A DNA stretch of 64,000 bases from Thunnus maccoyii. Its lineage: Eukaryota > Chordata > Actinopteri > Scombriformes > Scombridae. A program made the position numbers and the translations under genes. The notes under the pieces are model-generated. The model did no database searches, was not told where the DNA came from, and saw nothing but the letters and a program-made list of their open reading frames with translations. Shown piece after piece: positions 1 to 12,989 of this stretch (positions are counted from its first letter, which is position 1; every line of letters starts with the position of its first letter). The DNA lies in NCBI RefSeq assembly GCF_910596095.1, contig NC_056553.1, forward strand, positions 2,891,291 through 2,955,290, in the 5' to 3' direction.

Positions 1-1970
1 TGGACTCAGCAGCGTTTTTTTGGAGTTTCTTAAAGGGAAGGAGAAAATCTGCAAAGACAGAGCGGGAGAACCCGTCTGTCTTTGTCGGAGTAAAAGACAG
101 ACGCGAAGAGAAGAACCACCTCTGGATCCCTTTGACCTTTTGGGTTTCTCGTGTCGACCGGAGTCGAGGGTTCGGAACACTGACTGACCTTTGACCTCAA
201 CTACAAGGGGGTCAGAACAACTATATCACAGATGTATCCATCATTTATTGGCCTGGGGGGTTTGTGCCTTCCCACAGTTGATCAATATTCTCAGAGTATG
301 CCTGGCTGTAAGAGTGACGGTGTTCCTGGTGGTGTTTCTCGACACATAAACAGTCGACGGCTTTCTGACTGACTTGAGACTCGAGAGAGGAGGGAAAATA
401 ACAACAACGTGGTTTAAATAATGTTTTCGTAGTAAAAGTATAACTTTGTTGATGTTACCAGTCTTTTAATAGCGGTACGATTATTACTATTTTTTATATT
501 TTTTAGAGTAAGTTGAAGAAAAAAAAATAAGCAGTCTCTCTCTTTCGACTTCGGAGCGGCACTAGCTATGAAGTGGCTGAACTACCACGTTGTGATAGAT
601 GAGAGGAGAGGGTGCGGTCAGGAAAAAAAAAAACAACAAAAAAACAACCTGAAAAAGCAACTTCATCTGTTTTTGTTGGCAGTTTTTGCACTTTTGGGTT
701 TACATGTGCTGTCACTTTACCGCATTTGGGCAAAGACACATTAAAAAAAGAGCCTGGGATTTATTTATTTTTCCTCTGAAAAACCTTTTAAAACAACACC
801 AAAAAAACTAATTCAAGTGCACAATGAGATTTTCTACATGATCCCAGACTCTTCCAGCATGTTTTTTTGCCCACGTGGTGAACATCCTCATGTCCGTCAG
901 TTCTTTGGCCGGTGGGTGATTTGTCTAAAAGTCCTTCCCTTTGCTTTTCGAACAAACAGAAGACTCCTGCTTCCTGCTTTGTTACTACATCGCATGAGGA
1001 GACGATTGGAGATTATTGGCTTGAAGTCAAAGCTGATCGATCATTGATGGATGATGGATGATTTGGCAAGAATAAAAGGTTTAGATATTTTGTCCAAAGT
1101 TGCATGAAACTCTCTCTGAATTTTTGGGTAATATCCTTAAAAAAAACCCAGACAATGACGACATCTATTCACGAAACAACTTTCATATCATAAAACCCTG
1201 AAGGCAACAACACCTCAGGTTAATTTAAGGACCAGACTGCTGGTTTCAGACAAGCATGTCTCATGGAAATATGTTTAAGCGTTCAACAAACCATCAGTCT
1301 TTGCATTTTAGCAATTGAACAGTAGAAGAAATATGATCATTCAAGACTCGACGCTCATGTTTTTAGGGTTTTTAAAGGCGTGAATAAAGTAGTTCCTCAG
1401 ATTCAATGTTATGAGTTGTACATTGTCGACTTTTACAAATCACCCTCAGTCATTAACTATCCGTCTGGTCGGTGTTTGTCGCGGCACTCACAAAGGATCT
1501 TAAACTAAATTCTCTTTGCTTCATTCGAGGAAAAAACAGAACATGAGATCTTTGTGGTGTCGACCAGCTCGGACCGGAGTGCGACAATCAGATCAGCACA
1601 TCAGCATCAGGATTTCACCTGCTTTAGTTTTAGTTTTAGTTTGATCCATCAGTGTCCTGGAAAAAAACTCTAAACTCATGAGATTAGCATTTCTCCGGTT
1701 TTCAGTGACGTGATACACATTTCAGACTTGTTTTTAAGGACAGATAGTTTGCTAAATTAACCGGTTTGTTCACATAGGGTCATTTGTTTTTGTAGTGACT
1801 GCATCAAGCAGCTTTGATGAAGTTTTATCATGTTTTAGGAGATTTTATAGTCAAGAACAAGCAGATATCAAAGTTCTCTTCATCCAGAACAAGCTGTAAG
1901 TATCTGGCCAACAGCAGTTTGAAATATTTTCTCCCAGCCTTCTTCAACGTAAGATTAGACCATTAGCCAC
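1..1970. other. Unassigned AT-rich sequence
   Basis: I see no gene here. One plus-strand frame is open from base 2 to about base 184 but has no start, no clear splice sites and no family resemblance. The stretch could be a 3' UTR or an intron of a gene to the left; AATAAA-like hexamers occur (for example near 1,070 and 1,383), but nothing fixes a transcript end. Confidence 0.4.
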
Positions 1971-1974
1971 TTAA

Positions 1975-2135
1975 AGGATCAGTCTGGTGTTATTCTATAT
2001 TTTTCTTATTATCAACAAATCACAAACATATAGTCTCAGTAATTCCCTAAAACAGTTGACTGCTGTAGTTTTTAGCAGACGGTATTCAAATAGGAGGAAA
2101 AACTATATTTATTTTCAGCAGTGGATGAATCCATG
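1975..2135. mobile_element. Truncated TTAA-flanked MITE
   Basis: A TTAA at 1,971-1,974 is followed by AGGATCAGTCTGGTG, which matches the terminal repeat of the full element at 8,400-9,182. An internal segment with a 'cagcagtggatgaatcc' core also matches that element in reverse orientation. The second terminus is missing, so this is a truncated relative. The right boundary is approximate. Confidence 0.6.
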
Positions 2136-2199
2136 TTTCTTGCTATCATTGATTTGGGTATTTTTAGAGAATTTGTTGACAATAAGAACAATTATCAGC

Positions 2200-4118
2200 A
2201 GATTTATCCTTGAAGTATGATGTCATTTTACAGGAAACACTGACAGTCGAACAAAATATACAAACTACCTGTCGCAGGTTTTTCCAGGATACTGATGCAA
2301 AGATGCTAAAAGCTTTTCTGCTTCCCGTTTCCATCAAACGATTTGAAGAGTTTCATTTCAAACACGGGGAAATAAATTGGTAAATTGTGATTGGTTGTTT
2401 TTTAAAACTCAAAAATGAATTTGATGGTTCAAACAATCTGCAGGTTAACCCAAAGTTTATGTGTCCATATTTTAAAGAATGGAAACAGTTATGTAGTTAT
2501 ATTTTTGCCTTTTACAGTAACTTAACGTATTAAAATCAAAAATTCAGTACAAATCAAATTTAGCAGCAAGTATCTAATTTTTCCCCCCGACGATATCCGA
2601 GTTTGAAAGGAAACTCTTCAACTCAAAACACTGCTTCATTTATTTATTTATTTATTTATTTATTTATTGACTTTGTTTTCTGGTTGGTTGCTTTACTTTA
2701 GCTTTTTAGATTTTTTTTTTTTTAATTTTTGTTTTTGCACGTTTTAGCTGCGTCCCGGAGGAGAAGCGGATGCCAAGCGAGACGGCTCTTTATCTATTTT
2801 GCACAGAGAAACAAAAAAAAAAACAAACAAACAACAAAACAAACAAAAACAAACCGCGTCTAGCAATAACGGTTTGCCGATACCTTTTAAGTGAATTTAT
2901 AGGTAACACTTGACTTTACAGAAGCTTTTTTTTTCTCACTGTATCGATCTGTATCAACTCTGGAAACGCACAAAAACACTTGGAGCATTTTGTGACGGTG
3001 TTGTTGTGGATTTACAGACACACAGACAGGTGAATACACTGACAGGAAGCCTCTGTGAAGCGGCGTTACTGCTTGTTTTTATTAAGATGAAGTGTCAAAG
3101 TGTGTGTGTACAGCGTTTGTTCAGTCTGCTTCGATCTCAATATTTCGAACAACCTCTCTCTCTCTCTCTCTCTGTCTCTGTTGTCGTGGTCACCCGAGGG
3201 ATCTTTACTAAACGCTTTACTAGACTAATTTAAAAAAGGGAAAAAGAAAAAAAAACAATTTTACTGGCACCGTCTGGACTCTATTTCTACTAGATTCTAT
3301 TGAGAATAGATAACCATATAAACTAGGTAAATACTTAAGACACTGCTGAACTCTGCTGCGAGGCGTATTTCAGGTTGCAGTTGTGCTGAAGGGCTGTTTT
3401 CAGTAGCAATAGACCCAGAGTGTGCCTGCTACATATGAACCCCAACACTCCAAGCCATGCTTTGCCATTGGTTGATTGATAGGCTAATGTGCTTGATTGA
3501 TTGATTGATTGATTGATTGACTGATTGATGGACTATTTGAGTCTTTGATTTCTTGACTGGCAGATTGACTGAATATTTGATTGGTTTAACACTTGGTTGG
3601 TTGGTTGATTGAATTGATTCTTATGCTTTTTGATATTGAACGAGGTTCACGTTCCCCCCTCTCCCATCCCCCTTCGTCACTGATGTGACTCTTCCTCAGA
3701 GGCCGTTATGTTGAACAAACAGCACAGAGAGCTGATTGGCTGGTTTAGTTCTCTATTTCACTCTTTTAAATGGTCAAAAATCTCCAATTAACTAACATCT
3801 TGCGGGAAAACAAGTGCATTTTATCACTAGAATGACGACATTACGATGCCATGCTGTTCATTCATTCATAAATTGCAAAATATTAGAGAGTGCTGCCTTC
3901 AAGTGGAAGTAGTGAGATGTTTTCAAGATGGGAAACTGAGTACAGTAACATAACAAAACCTTCACCTAACTGACTTTGCAACAACGCTGCTGTAAGACCA
4001 TGTTTGACAACATTGTACTGTATATTGCCTTTTCAAAAGCCGTACAAGATTTAATGTTTCTCACACTAAGGAACAAGAAAACAGCACACAGTGAAAGTAA
4101 GTTAACTTCCACAGTGTG
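2200..4118. other. Unassigned stretch with simple repeats
   Basis: No gene is recognised. It holds a (TTTA)n tract at about 2,637-2,668, A- and T-rich low-complexity sequence near 2,710-2,860, a short (TC)n tract near 3,152-3,175 and a (GATT)n tract near 3,493-3,520. The 107-codon open frame at 2,910-3,233 runs into the TC tract and resembles no protein I know. Confidence 0.4.
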
Positions 4119-4126
4119 GTTATAAC

Positions 4127-4474
4127 TAGGCCTGGGTATTGAACCTCAGTACTTTTTTGGTACCAACAGATGTGTCCATGACACAGAGTATTGAAAACTG
4201 TGACGTACTAAAAGTTGACATTGAACATCTGGTCAGATTTGTAACGTTGTTTACTGATTTCAAGCAAAATTTTGCCAAATTTTTGGCTGTTTGTGTTTAA
4301 ATATTGAACATTTGAGAACTTTATTAAATCAAAGAAACAGTTTTGTAGAAAAGCACATTTACTGTTTATTCTTCAAAGTAACGTTTCAAAAAATGTTTTG
4401 CTTTTGGTACCAAAACACAGGAAACACAGGTGCTGGCATTAGTAGCCACAAAGTTCAAACAATACCCAGCCCAA
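4127..4474. mobile_element. hAT-type MITE with 8-bp target duplication
   Basis: The ends are inverted: TAGGCCTGGGTATTG on the left and CAATACCCAGCCCAA on the right. They are flanked by near-identical 8-mers, GTTATAAC (4,119-4,126) and GTTACAAC (4,475-4,482). An 8-bp target duplication with short terminal inverted repeats is the hAT superfamily signature. There is no coding capacity, so it is a non-autonomous copy. Confidence 0.75.
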
Positions 4475-4482
4475 GTTACAAC

Positions 4483-6599
4483 TCATGAACTCAGAGCTTT
4501 CAGGAAATATCCATTCATGAACACTTGGTTTGTATGGATTCTTAAAACTTGACTCCATTTGAAGGCACCAAATTCTCCTCTGGACCTGTCATGCAAATGC
4601 ATTTATAAATTATATTTGAATCAATTACATTTCTTGAATACTGATCCTCTAAAAAACAATAGTTCACAACATGGATGTATTACAAGATCTGGATGCTGGA
4701 CTCCAAGAAGACGCCCATTTTCTAGGCTCTGGAAAAGCTTAACAAATATCAAAACTCTATGGTTTAAATGTTTGTAATACAAAGAGTAATATCTGATTAT
4801 GTTTGCAGTTGGAGGTGTCCTGTCAACAGTTTTACAAATGTTTGTTTTTGCATGAATCTATGAATAAAATGCTTGTCGGGCTGCAGATGTTTTGTTGCAG
4901 TACTGCAGTGGACCACCGTGGTAAATTAGCAGCAATGCTGACTCACTTTGCTGTATCCAGCTCTCATAATACATCCATGGTTCACAGCACCAGTACTTAG
5001 GAACTGAAGTGGAAACGATGCACAAATGGCCCTCACAGTGTAACTCAGACTCCGGTTTGCACTGAGCACAAAAACACAGTCGAACATCTCCTGTCAGTAT
5101 CAGGACCGTCAGCTGATAGAAAGCTCAGAGTTTGTTCACTTGAATCTGTGTGAAACAACACTGAAGCAACAACAGCAGCAGCTCTCTGTCCCTGAACTTC
5201 TCTCTGTTTTGACTGTACGAGACGAAAAAGACCTTTAAAATAACCTCCAACATGTTCTGAGCAGGAAAGGAAAACTTGAGATGCAAAAGATGGAGGGAAA
5301 AACCTTTTTCTGCCATCATCTTGTTATCTGGTGCGTCACTTCCTCTCCTGCTCTAATGAAATAATAATAATAATAAAAACAAACGCTTATTTGGAGGAAA
5401 ACTGCAGTCTTTGCTCTGAGCTGTGGGTAAGTCCATGTGGTGCTAACGAGGGGTTTGGAAGAGTCCAAATTAAGATCGGAGGGGGGTTGTTAAAACACAA
5501 ACTCTGAGACTGAGAATCTCCTTCCTGCCTTCTTTTCCCCGTTTCAAAACCAAAAGCTGCTTCGTCATCTTCAAATAGATGTGTACCAACTCGGAGGAAA
5601 TGCACAGAAAAACAAGTGGTTTCATTGTTCATTATTATTACTATTGTTACTATTAACTGTGTGATAAATGCAATACAACAGTTATGTAAACCGGCAGTGA
5701 GTGATGCTGTATCTTATTTACAGTGCGAGGATAATAATGATAATAACGATGATGTTTTTATTTTTTTTTTGTCGTCATGGATTTGGTTATTTCCAGGCAT
5801 CCTCTCACTGCTTAAACCACCGTCGCCCCGTTTACACCGCAACTGGTTTCACAACGGTTGTCAAACTGGTTTCATCGGGTCTCCAGCTTCATATCAGTCC
5901 TGCAGAAACCTCATATCTCGAGAAAGTTGCCTTTTTCAGTAACAGAGGGGAGAATAAGTCGAATATTTCCCCCTTCTGACACCTCATGAAACGTCACTGA
6001 TTCCTTCTAACGTCTTGTCTGCCGAAAATGGGAAAACAAACATCAAGTTGGAAGAATAAAAATCATTGAATTGGAGATAAGAGGTTTCTTGACACCAGAC
6101 TGCAGCCAGCAGTTTTATTGTGTTTTTGCTGGAAAAAGTCGAGTAGATACGCATCACAGTTAAAGAGTGAAAATCTTGTAAATTCAAGGATTTTAAACTT
6201 AAGATGGATCAGGAAACTGTGGAGGACAAAAGAGAGAAAACGTCCAAAATTCTTATAAATACTATAAAATAGACAAATATACATGGTCACAACAATATAA
6301 TAGTGATTAAACCCCTCAAAGTCCAGTTTTGGGTGGTTTTCTCTTTGTCACAAATTTGCTAAAAATTCTTGGATGTGTAATTTTTCATATTTTAAAGTCT
6401 ATTTCGAAATCATCCAAAAATGAGAGACGAACAACAAGTTACAAGGTTTCTCTGTGACCTCAGTGGTTAAACTCTCGCACTGCAACCGTTGGTGAAAACT
6501 CGCTGGTGAAACCTCGGTGTAAAGGAGGCGAAAGCCGTGCCTCAGTGACCCCACCCTGGTGTTTTAGAGACAATAATAATTATGATGATTATAATATGA

Positions 6600-6634
<35 letters not shown>

Positions 6635-7920
6635 CTTTTTAGTACTTTGAGTTGAAATACTTTTTAGTATTTTGCAAATACATGTCTGTATATAAAACAA
6701 AAGCCTCCTGTAATAAACGAGAAAAAAATTTACTACAGAATCTGCTGTGTTGGTTTTATGTTGTTTTTTCTGTAAACAATGATTTTAATGTTTATGAGAA
6801 CTTAAAAAATTGCAGCAACAGATTATCTGAAACTCTGCAACAACCCAAATATCAATCAAGAGTTTTATAAAAGGTAAGTTCACCCAGATGTTTGCTCACT
6901 TCTGTCTGGAGGTTTCTGTCCATCGAGAAGGTTTTGAGATGTTGAGAAAACATTTTCTCTTAATCCAGCTTTTTAAAAGTGTAACTACTCAGAGTACATT
7001 TTAACTGACCTACTTTAACTTTTACATTTTTCCCTGCGTAGCAGGGAACATGTTTCCAGTTCCAGTCAAAATTTGTCTCCAGAGTGAATAAATCTTTAAA
7101 CCATGACTTGGTTTTGCAAAACGATGACATAAACCTGCCCAGCGAGGGTCGGAGCTTTGTTGCAGGAAAGTTCAGAAGAAAACATTTTATCTTCTCTAAC
7201 TTTCTCTGTGATCGATTGTTATAAATGTCGGTATGGACGATTAGATCACGATCATAATATAATGGTTTGATCAACGCTGCAGAGCAGCAGTCTGGTGAGC
7301 AATATCACTATTTATTTATTGTTCCGTTGTCTGACAACAGAAACAGAAAAATATGTAAATGACAACAACTGCATAGTGAGTTAATCTGTATTAAAACAAA
7401 ATGTAGATGAGAGAAAGCAGACTGACTGTACAACTCTACCAGATGTCGGCTGTTTCTTTGTTGACTTCAAAGAAAACGACGATCAGAGATTTAGCCGTTA
7501 GCTGTTGTTGAGGTGTTTAACTGTGGATCTTAACACAAACATTTTTAAAAATTAGTTTGAGGAACCCACAGTGCTACAATCTGTTGTACCACAAACTAAA
7601 ACAAGGTTTTTACTGCAAGGGACATTTTTTTGTTGTTTGAACCAAAATCTGAAGCCAACTGGAACCAAAGTGTTTTACTGGTTTACCTTTTAAACAGAGC
7701 TTTTGTTGATCTTTTTTTTTGTTGTACTGTCACTTTAAAATTTAAAAAATGACTAACCAAAAGGTTGTTTCCAGTTGCTGACTATACATTTTTTGCATCT
7801 TGAATATGTCATCTACTTTTCCGAGTCAGAGACGTGGATTGCAGTCAGCTGAGGTTTCTTTTTAAATGAGACTTTCCACGTTTTTATTTCCAGTAATCTG
7901 ACACAAAAAATGTTTACAAA
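4483..7920. other. Unassigned AT-rich stretch
   Basis: No gene is recognised. An (AT)n tract lies at about 6,599-6,634. Scattered open frames of 60-108 codons have no family resemblance and lack coherent splice signals. Confidence 0.4.
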
Positions 7921-8213
7921 ATGCCCTCTGCATCTCTGCGTAAACTCCAGTGTGGCAGATGTTCTGCATATTCCCAGACGGACAGACAGATAGGTTTATG
8001 GCGTCCGGTACCTCTCATGGCATGCTGGGTAGCTTCGGCCCCGCAGCAGATTGCTTTTGCACACTACCTTGCCTCTGCACGCTCGTCTGCATCCGTCTCT
8101 CTGCGGTTTCCTCTCTCCATCTCACGCTCTACGCGGGTTCGCCTCGGCGCGTCATGCTCGCCAACGCTGCCCATTTGTGTCATGAAGCCGAACCCGTGAT
8201 GTAATGCTGTCTG

Positions 8214-8215
<2 letters not shown>
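7921..8215. other. GC-richer, CpG-containing block of unknown role
   Basis: This block stands out from its AT-rich surroundings, with many CpG dinucleotides around 8,125-8,190, and it ends at a GT microsatellite. Two overlapping plus-strand frames are open through it, but neither resembles a known protein. It could be a regulatory element or an exon of an unseen transcript; the sequence does not decide. Confidence 0.25.
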
Positions 8216-8218
<3 letters not shown>

Positions 8219-8260
<42 letters not shown>

Positions 8261-8272
8261 TTGTGTGTGTGT
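8219..8272. repeat. (GT)n microsatellite
   Basis: This is a GT dinucleotide tract of about 54 bases with a single GC interruption near its right end. Confidence 0.95.
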
Positions 8273-8399
8273 CACAGCAGATTGAGGATGACACTTGAAG
8301 CTGCTGCTGCAAACCCGTCTGTTGTGTTACTCTCTCTTCCTCTTCGTTTCTCTTTGTCTCCATCTACTCTGCTTTGTTTCCTCCTCCTGTGGGTTTTAA

Positions 8400-9182
8400 A
8401 GGATCATCTGCTGATATTCTATAGTTTTCTTATTGTTAACAAATCCCATGAAAACTAAAACCAACAATGAACTGATTTACTAACAAGTATTGTGTGTGAT
8501 TTATCTTATTCTTCCGTTGTTGTTCAAAAACTATTAAAGACACATCATGTTCCTTCATCACCATGATGCCAGAAATACTCAGTAGAGCACCAAATGTGGA
8601 TTCATCCACTGCTGAAAATAGTCCCCAACAAATGCACCATTTCCCCCTTTTTTGAGTAATGTTTGCTAAAAATCACAGTCGCCAGATGTTTTATACCACG
8701 GAGTATTAAAGCCAGTTCATAGTTAAGAGAACCAACCTTTATTACACCCATCTGTCATGAGGTCTCCACATAGTGTGCAGGTTATGAAATGTGGTATAGT
8801 ATAGAAGTGCATCTGCATACACAGATGCAGCAACCATGAATTGGCCTTTGGGCCACCGTTAGAAAAAGAATAATCTGAGATTTCCAGAATTACGTCATAC
8901 TAACGTGCATGTTCTAGCATTTCCTGACATTTAGGCTACTACACTTAAAACACTTCAATAACTTTATTCTCAAAGTCTCAAATTATCATTTTTTTCATAT
9001 GTGGCTCCTAACACTCCGACGTAGTTTTAGGAAATTAACCAAAAAAAATGAAATTATATATTTGTGAGGTATTTTTAAAGATGTACATCTTCAGTAAACA
9101 AGACACAGACTGAGCAGAAAGTACTGAACATATGGGATTTGATGATGAGAAGAAAAATATAAAATATCACCAGACTGATCCT
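8400..9182. mobile_element. TTAA-flanked DNA transposon or MITE
   Basis: The element is bounded by TTAA on both sides (8,396-8,399 and 9,183-9,186). Its left end is AGGATCATCTGCTGATATT, and the right end read in reverse complement is AGGATCAGTCTGGTGATATT, so the terminal repeats are inverted. A TTAA target is typical of piggyBac elements, though the AGGATC terminus is not the classical one. I see no transposase. A truncated relative lies at 1,975. Confidence 0.65.
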
Positions 9183-9461
9183 TTAAGATGACTTTTTATT
9201 AATAGAAAAGATTCTTTAACTGCTGGTTGTGAGATTTTTGTTGATGAAAAAACACTCAGTTTAGTCCTTTTTCTACTTTTAAAGTAAACTTTAAACTTAA
9301 TTTTAATTTTTCTGGTTTTGTTGTTTCTCTTTCTCCTCACTTCCCTCTTCTCGCTCTTCTTCTGTGGTTGCTAAGGTGTCACCACGTTGACAACCAGCTT
9401 GATTAAGGCTTTGCAATTATGACTTTTCTGGGAAACTGCAGTCTGTGACATCCTGATGATC

Positions 9462-10115
9462 AAGGCTGCAACTTTGTTTATTATTTTCATTATTGATTAT
9501 TTACTCGATTAACCAATGAATTGTTTAGTCTATTAAATGTATAATAAATAGTGAAAGTCAGTTTTCCCAGAGACTACAGTGAAGTGTTTTAATTGCTTGT
9601 TTAGTCTGACCTGGGGCTGCAACTAATTATTATCTTCATCATGGATTCATCTGTCATTCATTTTCCCAATTAATAGATTAGTCATTTGGTCTTTAAAATG
9701 TCAGAAAATGGTGAAAAACATTGATCACTGTTTCCCAAAGCTCAAGATGCAACATAAAATGTCTTGTTTTGTCCCGACCAACAGTCCGCAACCTACAGAT
9801 ATTCAATTTATAATTATAGAAGACCAAATAAATCAGAAAATATTCACATTTAAGAAGCTGGAATCTTGAATTATGGCATTTTTTTCTTTAAGAATGGCTC
9901 TAAAAACAATCAATCAATTGATCGACACATTGATTAATCACTAATCATTGCACTAGTCTGACCAAAATCTAAATTTAATAATTATAATAATTTAATAGTT
10001 TAATTTAAAATGATATCATAAAGAGAAAAGCAGCAAATCGTCACAGTTGAGAAGCTGGTATTTAACTGATTGATTGATATGATTTATTTTCTGCTGCCGG
10101 AATAATCAATTCATC
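9462..10115. mobile_element. Old hAT-like MITE, split by a nested copy
   Basis: The outer sequence (9,462-9,611 and 9,956 to about 10,115) has the ggctgcaac terminus and ATCGATTAA-type motifs of a widespread fish repeat. It is interrupted by a younger member at 9,612-9,955. Outer boundaries are approximate. Confidence 0.55.
9612..9955. mobile_element. Nested hAT-type MITE with perfect 8-bp target duplication
   Basis: The element starts tggggctgcaactaatta and ends taatcattgcacta, giving imperfect inverted termini. It is flanked by an exact 8-bp direct repeat GTCTGACC at 9,604-9,611 and 9,956-9,963, which is the hAT target-site length. The interior carries the 'aaatgtcagaaaatggtgaa' type core that recurs in the ssr1 introns of this window. 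Confidence 0.8.
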
Positions 10116-10216
10116 ATCTGAATAAACACAGACTGTCTTCTGACCTGCTTTGTTGCCCTTGAGCAGGGCAGACTCTGCTATGACTTGTTTACTTGCTTAT
10201 GTAAGCCTGTCTCTAG

Positions 10217-10217
<1 letters not shown>

Positions 10218-10277
<60 letters not shown>
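10218..10277. repeat. (CA)n microsatellite
   Basis: This is an uninterrupted CA dinucleotide tract of about 60 bases. Confidence 0.95.
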
Positions 10278-10280
<3 letters not shown>

Positions 10281-10362
10281 GGGGTGCCAGCGTTCCTCAG
10301 CACATGTTAAACGGAGCTTCCCCATCTGTCTGCCTGCCAAAAATCTGACTCTACGCTCTTAA

Positions 10363-11196
10363 AGGAGCAGTTCACGTTAATCGATTTACATTTCTGACAA
10401 TCAGACGGTCAATTAAGGCTCAATTTGTCCAGTTTGGATCCGTTTTTCTCAGACCTGGTTTTCTCCTTTACTTTTGGTGTTTTTTTACAGTAGTGACATG
10501 GGAAGGTGAAGCAGAATCGGCTAATTTGTGTTTTTCCTCTTATTTACGTCTTCACTATATCAGCGGAGCCACATTATGAGTTCATATATCCGCTGATAGA
10601 GAGTAAAGCGTGTTGAACAGTGCCCTCTGGCAGCAGGAAAAGTTTTCTTTTCTGCTGTTTTGGGTTGAAAATCAGAAAATGTTCTGCACTAAAGGGTACG
10701 TCTGGCAATTTTAAGTGTCACAGACGGAGGAGGAAAGTCTCACAGTTTTACGTATCTGGGGTTTCGGTTATTCAAAGCTTCTTTCATTTTTTTCAGCAAA
10801 CCTCATTTGTCAGTACAAATCATTCTTCCTGCTCTGGATTCTTCAGTGCTGTAACTAAAAGTCATAATTTTTGTGTTTTTTTTTATCAAGTTTTTGCAGA
10901 TTTTCAGATTTTTCCTGAAATTTACGTCCAAATTTTCACTCAAACAGGTTAAATTAGAAGGTTTGTCATCCAATTTGTATTTTTAAAATCCCATTTTTAC
11001 TGATAAATTCATAGATTTTGTATAAAAAATGAAAACAATGCACTTCAATAACCCAGAGGGATCCACTGACAAACACACACACACACTTCACCTTGCACAG
11101 GGTCAGTCCCTCCTGTGGGATTGTGGGTGCTTTCCCTCCCAGTGGGGCTGCACTGAGCACGCCCAGAACTTAAGGCTAAACAGGAACACATAGGCT

Positions 11197-11230
<34 letters not shown>

Positions 11231-11320
11231 TCCCTGTGGTCTAGTCAGCTTTTAAAACAAACTGACAGATGTCAGCTCAGGTCAGCAGAGTGTGTGTGTC
11301 TGTTTATATTTGCATAGATA

Positions 11321-11370
<50 letters not shown>

Positions 11371-11480
11371 TCACTGGAGAACTGCAGACTCTGAACAGTG
11401 ATATCACTAATTAAATAACAGTAAATATTGATCTGATAATTTGCTGTTACTGATCAATGCAAACTTCATCCAAGTACATT
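10363..11480. other. Unassigned stretch with a possible TTAA-type MITE end
   Basis: TTAA at 10,359-10,362 followed by AGGAGCAGTTCACG resembles the start of the TTAA-type elements elsewhere in the window, but no matching right end was found. GT tracts lie at about 11,199-11,229 and 11,321-11,369. No gene is recognised. Confidence 0.35.
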
Positions 11481-11486
11481 CATTAA

Positions 11487-12064
11487 AGGACACATATTCT
11501 GCACATTTCCAGCTCTATATTTATATTCTGGGGCTCTACTGGAATATCTTTGCATGATTTCCAGTTTAAAACTCCTTATTTATCTTCTACTGGTCCTTTA
11601 TGCAGCCCCTCAGTTCAGCCTCTGTCTGAAACAGGCCGTTTTAGCTCCTGTCTCTTTAAGCCCCGCCTCCTGATGAGCCCACTGTGTTCTGATTGGTCAG
11701 CTTCAGGAAGCTTCCTCCGGCTCCGGAGGCTACGTAAACAAACTATAGTAGCAGGATTTCACCTCTTTTTCTCCTTCTTTACTCCAAATATCAACTTCTC
11801 AAATCCATCCGTACATGTTGTTGCTTAATCACATCTGAAATATGAGAGTGGACAACACATGGAAACACCTTAGCGACCACCTTAGCAACCAAAGCTACAG
11901 AACCTCACAAACGAAGCGTTCAGAGCAGGTTGAAGCCTTGACTTTTGACTTGCAGGGAACTTTTCTACATACATTCATGTTTTGAAACTTTAACCATGTT
12001 TAACATCCGACATCAGAACAGGATATAAATAACAGTAAACCGCAAAAAGCAGAATATGTCTCCT
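11487..12064. mobile_element. TTAA-type MITE with AGGACACATATTCTGC terminus
   Basis: The left end, after TTAA at 11,483, reads AGGACACATATTCTGC. The right end reads GCAGAATATGTCTCCTT and is followed by TCAA, a one-base change from TTAA. The termini are therefore inverted and sit at a TTAA-like target. The interior includes an 'acatccgacatcagaacagg' segment that recurs near 47,425. It is non-coding. Confidence 0.65.
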
Positions 12065-12068
12065 TCAA

Positions 12069-12785
12069 AGGACCACGTCACCATCTTTTCAGCCTGATTC
12101 TGGTATTTCTATTCAACATAAAGACTCCTGCCACTCTGTTGTCATAAAACCATAAACTCTGACAGAATTAGTCCCTTAGTCGAAAAGTTGGTTGACAGAA
12201 AATTCATCTTTAAATTGAGTTTTGAGTACTGATCAATCATTGCAGTAACTTTTAAGAAGAAACGACTTAAATATTCTTTTGTTGGACGTACTATTTTAGA
12301 TATTTGACTTGGTATTTCTAGAGAGAAGTTGAGGCTTTTTGAACGGGAGTCAGTTGGAGCAGCTAGTGGTCGTCAATGACACTTAAAGGTACTTTAAGAC
12401 ATTGACTTCAACCTCAAGATATGATAGTTGCTGCTTGATCTATTGTATATATCAATTGGCATCTACTTGCGTCTCTCTGTTGATTTATATATAATCTTCC
12501 CGCACTGTCTGAACACAGTTACAGTGTATATCTTTTTTCATTTTAATATAGACTAAGTTGTCAGCGTCTATTGGCCATTAGAGGAACTGAAGCTTTGTCT
12601 TTTTCTCTTTTTCTTACTCTTCTTATTCGTCAACGTGTGACCGTCTCTCCCTGCTCGTTAGCGTCAAACAGTGACACCACACTGCATTATAAATAAACAC
12701 ACACATGCTAAGTATATGCAGGGTCGTTGCTGACGCAGCATAAAGCAGCAAGACTGTGATGTCGCTTGTCTCTTCCTTGGCCATG

Positions 12786-12822
<37 letters not shown>

Positions 12823-12984
12823 TATAAGGCAGAGACAGACACCAGTGTGACATCAGTAAAGGTTTGTGTCTGAGTGTAAAGTCTTTATTCTACAAACTGT
12901 TTGGATGGAAATGTTCCTCTCCTCCTTCTGTCTTGTCCTCCTCTGTTCTTTGTAGTAAGTGTTTGGGAGTCCCAAGGGACAGCT
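12069..12984. other. Unassigned stretch with CA microsatellite
   Basis: No gene is recognised. A CA tract lies at about 12,785-12,822. Confidence 0.4.
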
Positions 12985-12989
12985 TTACA

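Noticed and set aside
2-184. C-terminal coding exon of a gene to the left
   Set aside because: The frame is open to a TGA but there is no acceptor or protein resemblance; a second frame is closed at 31-33.
8064-8458. Open frames on both strands through the GT microsatellite
   Set aside because: They are made open by the dinucleotide repeat and have no family resemblance. The same applies to frames at 10,150-10,362, 12,623-12,853 and 56,237-56,557.
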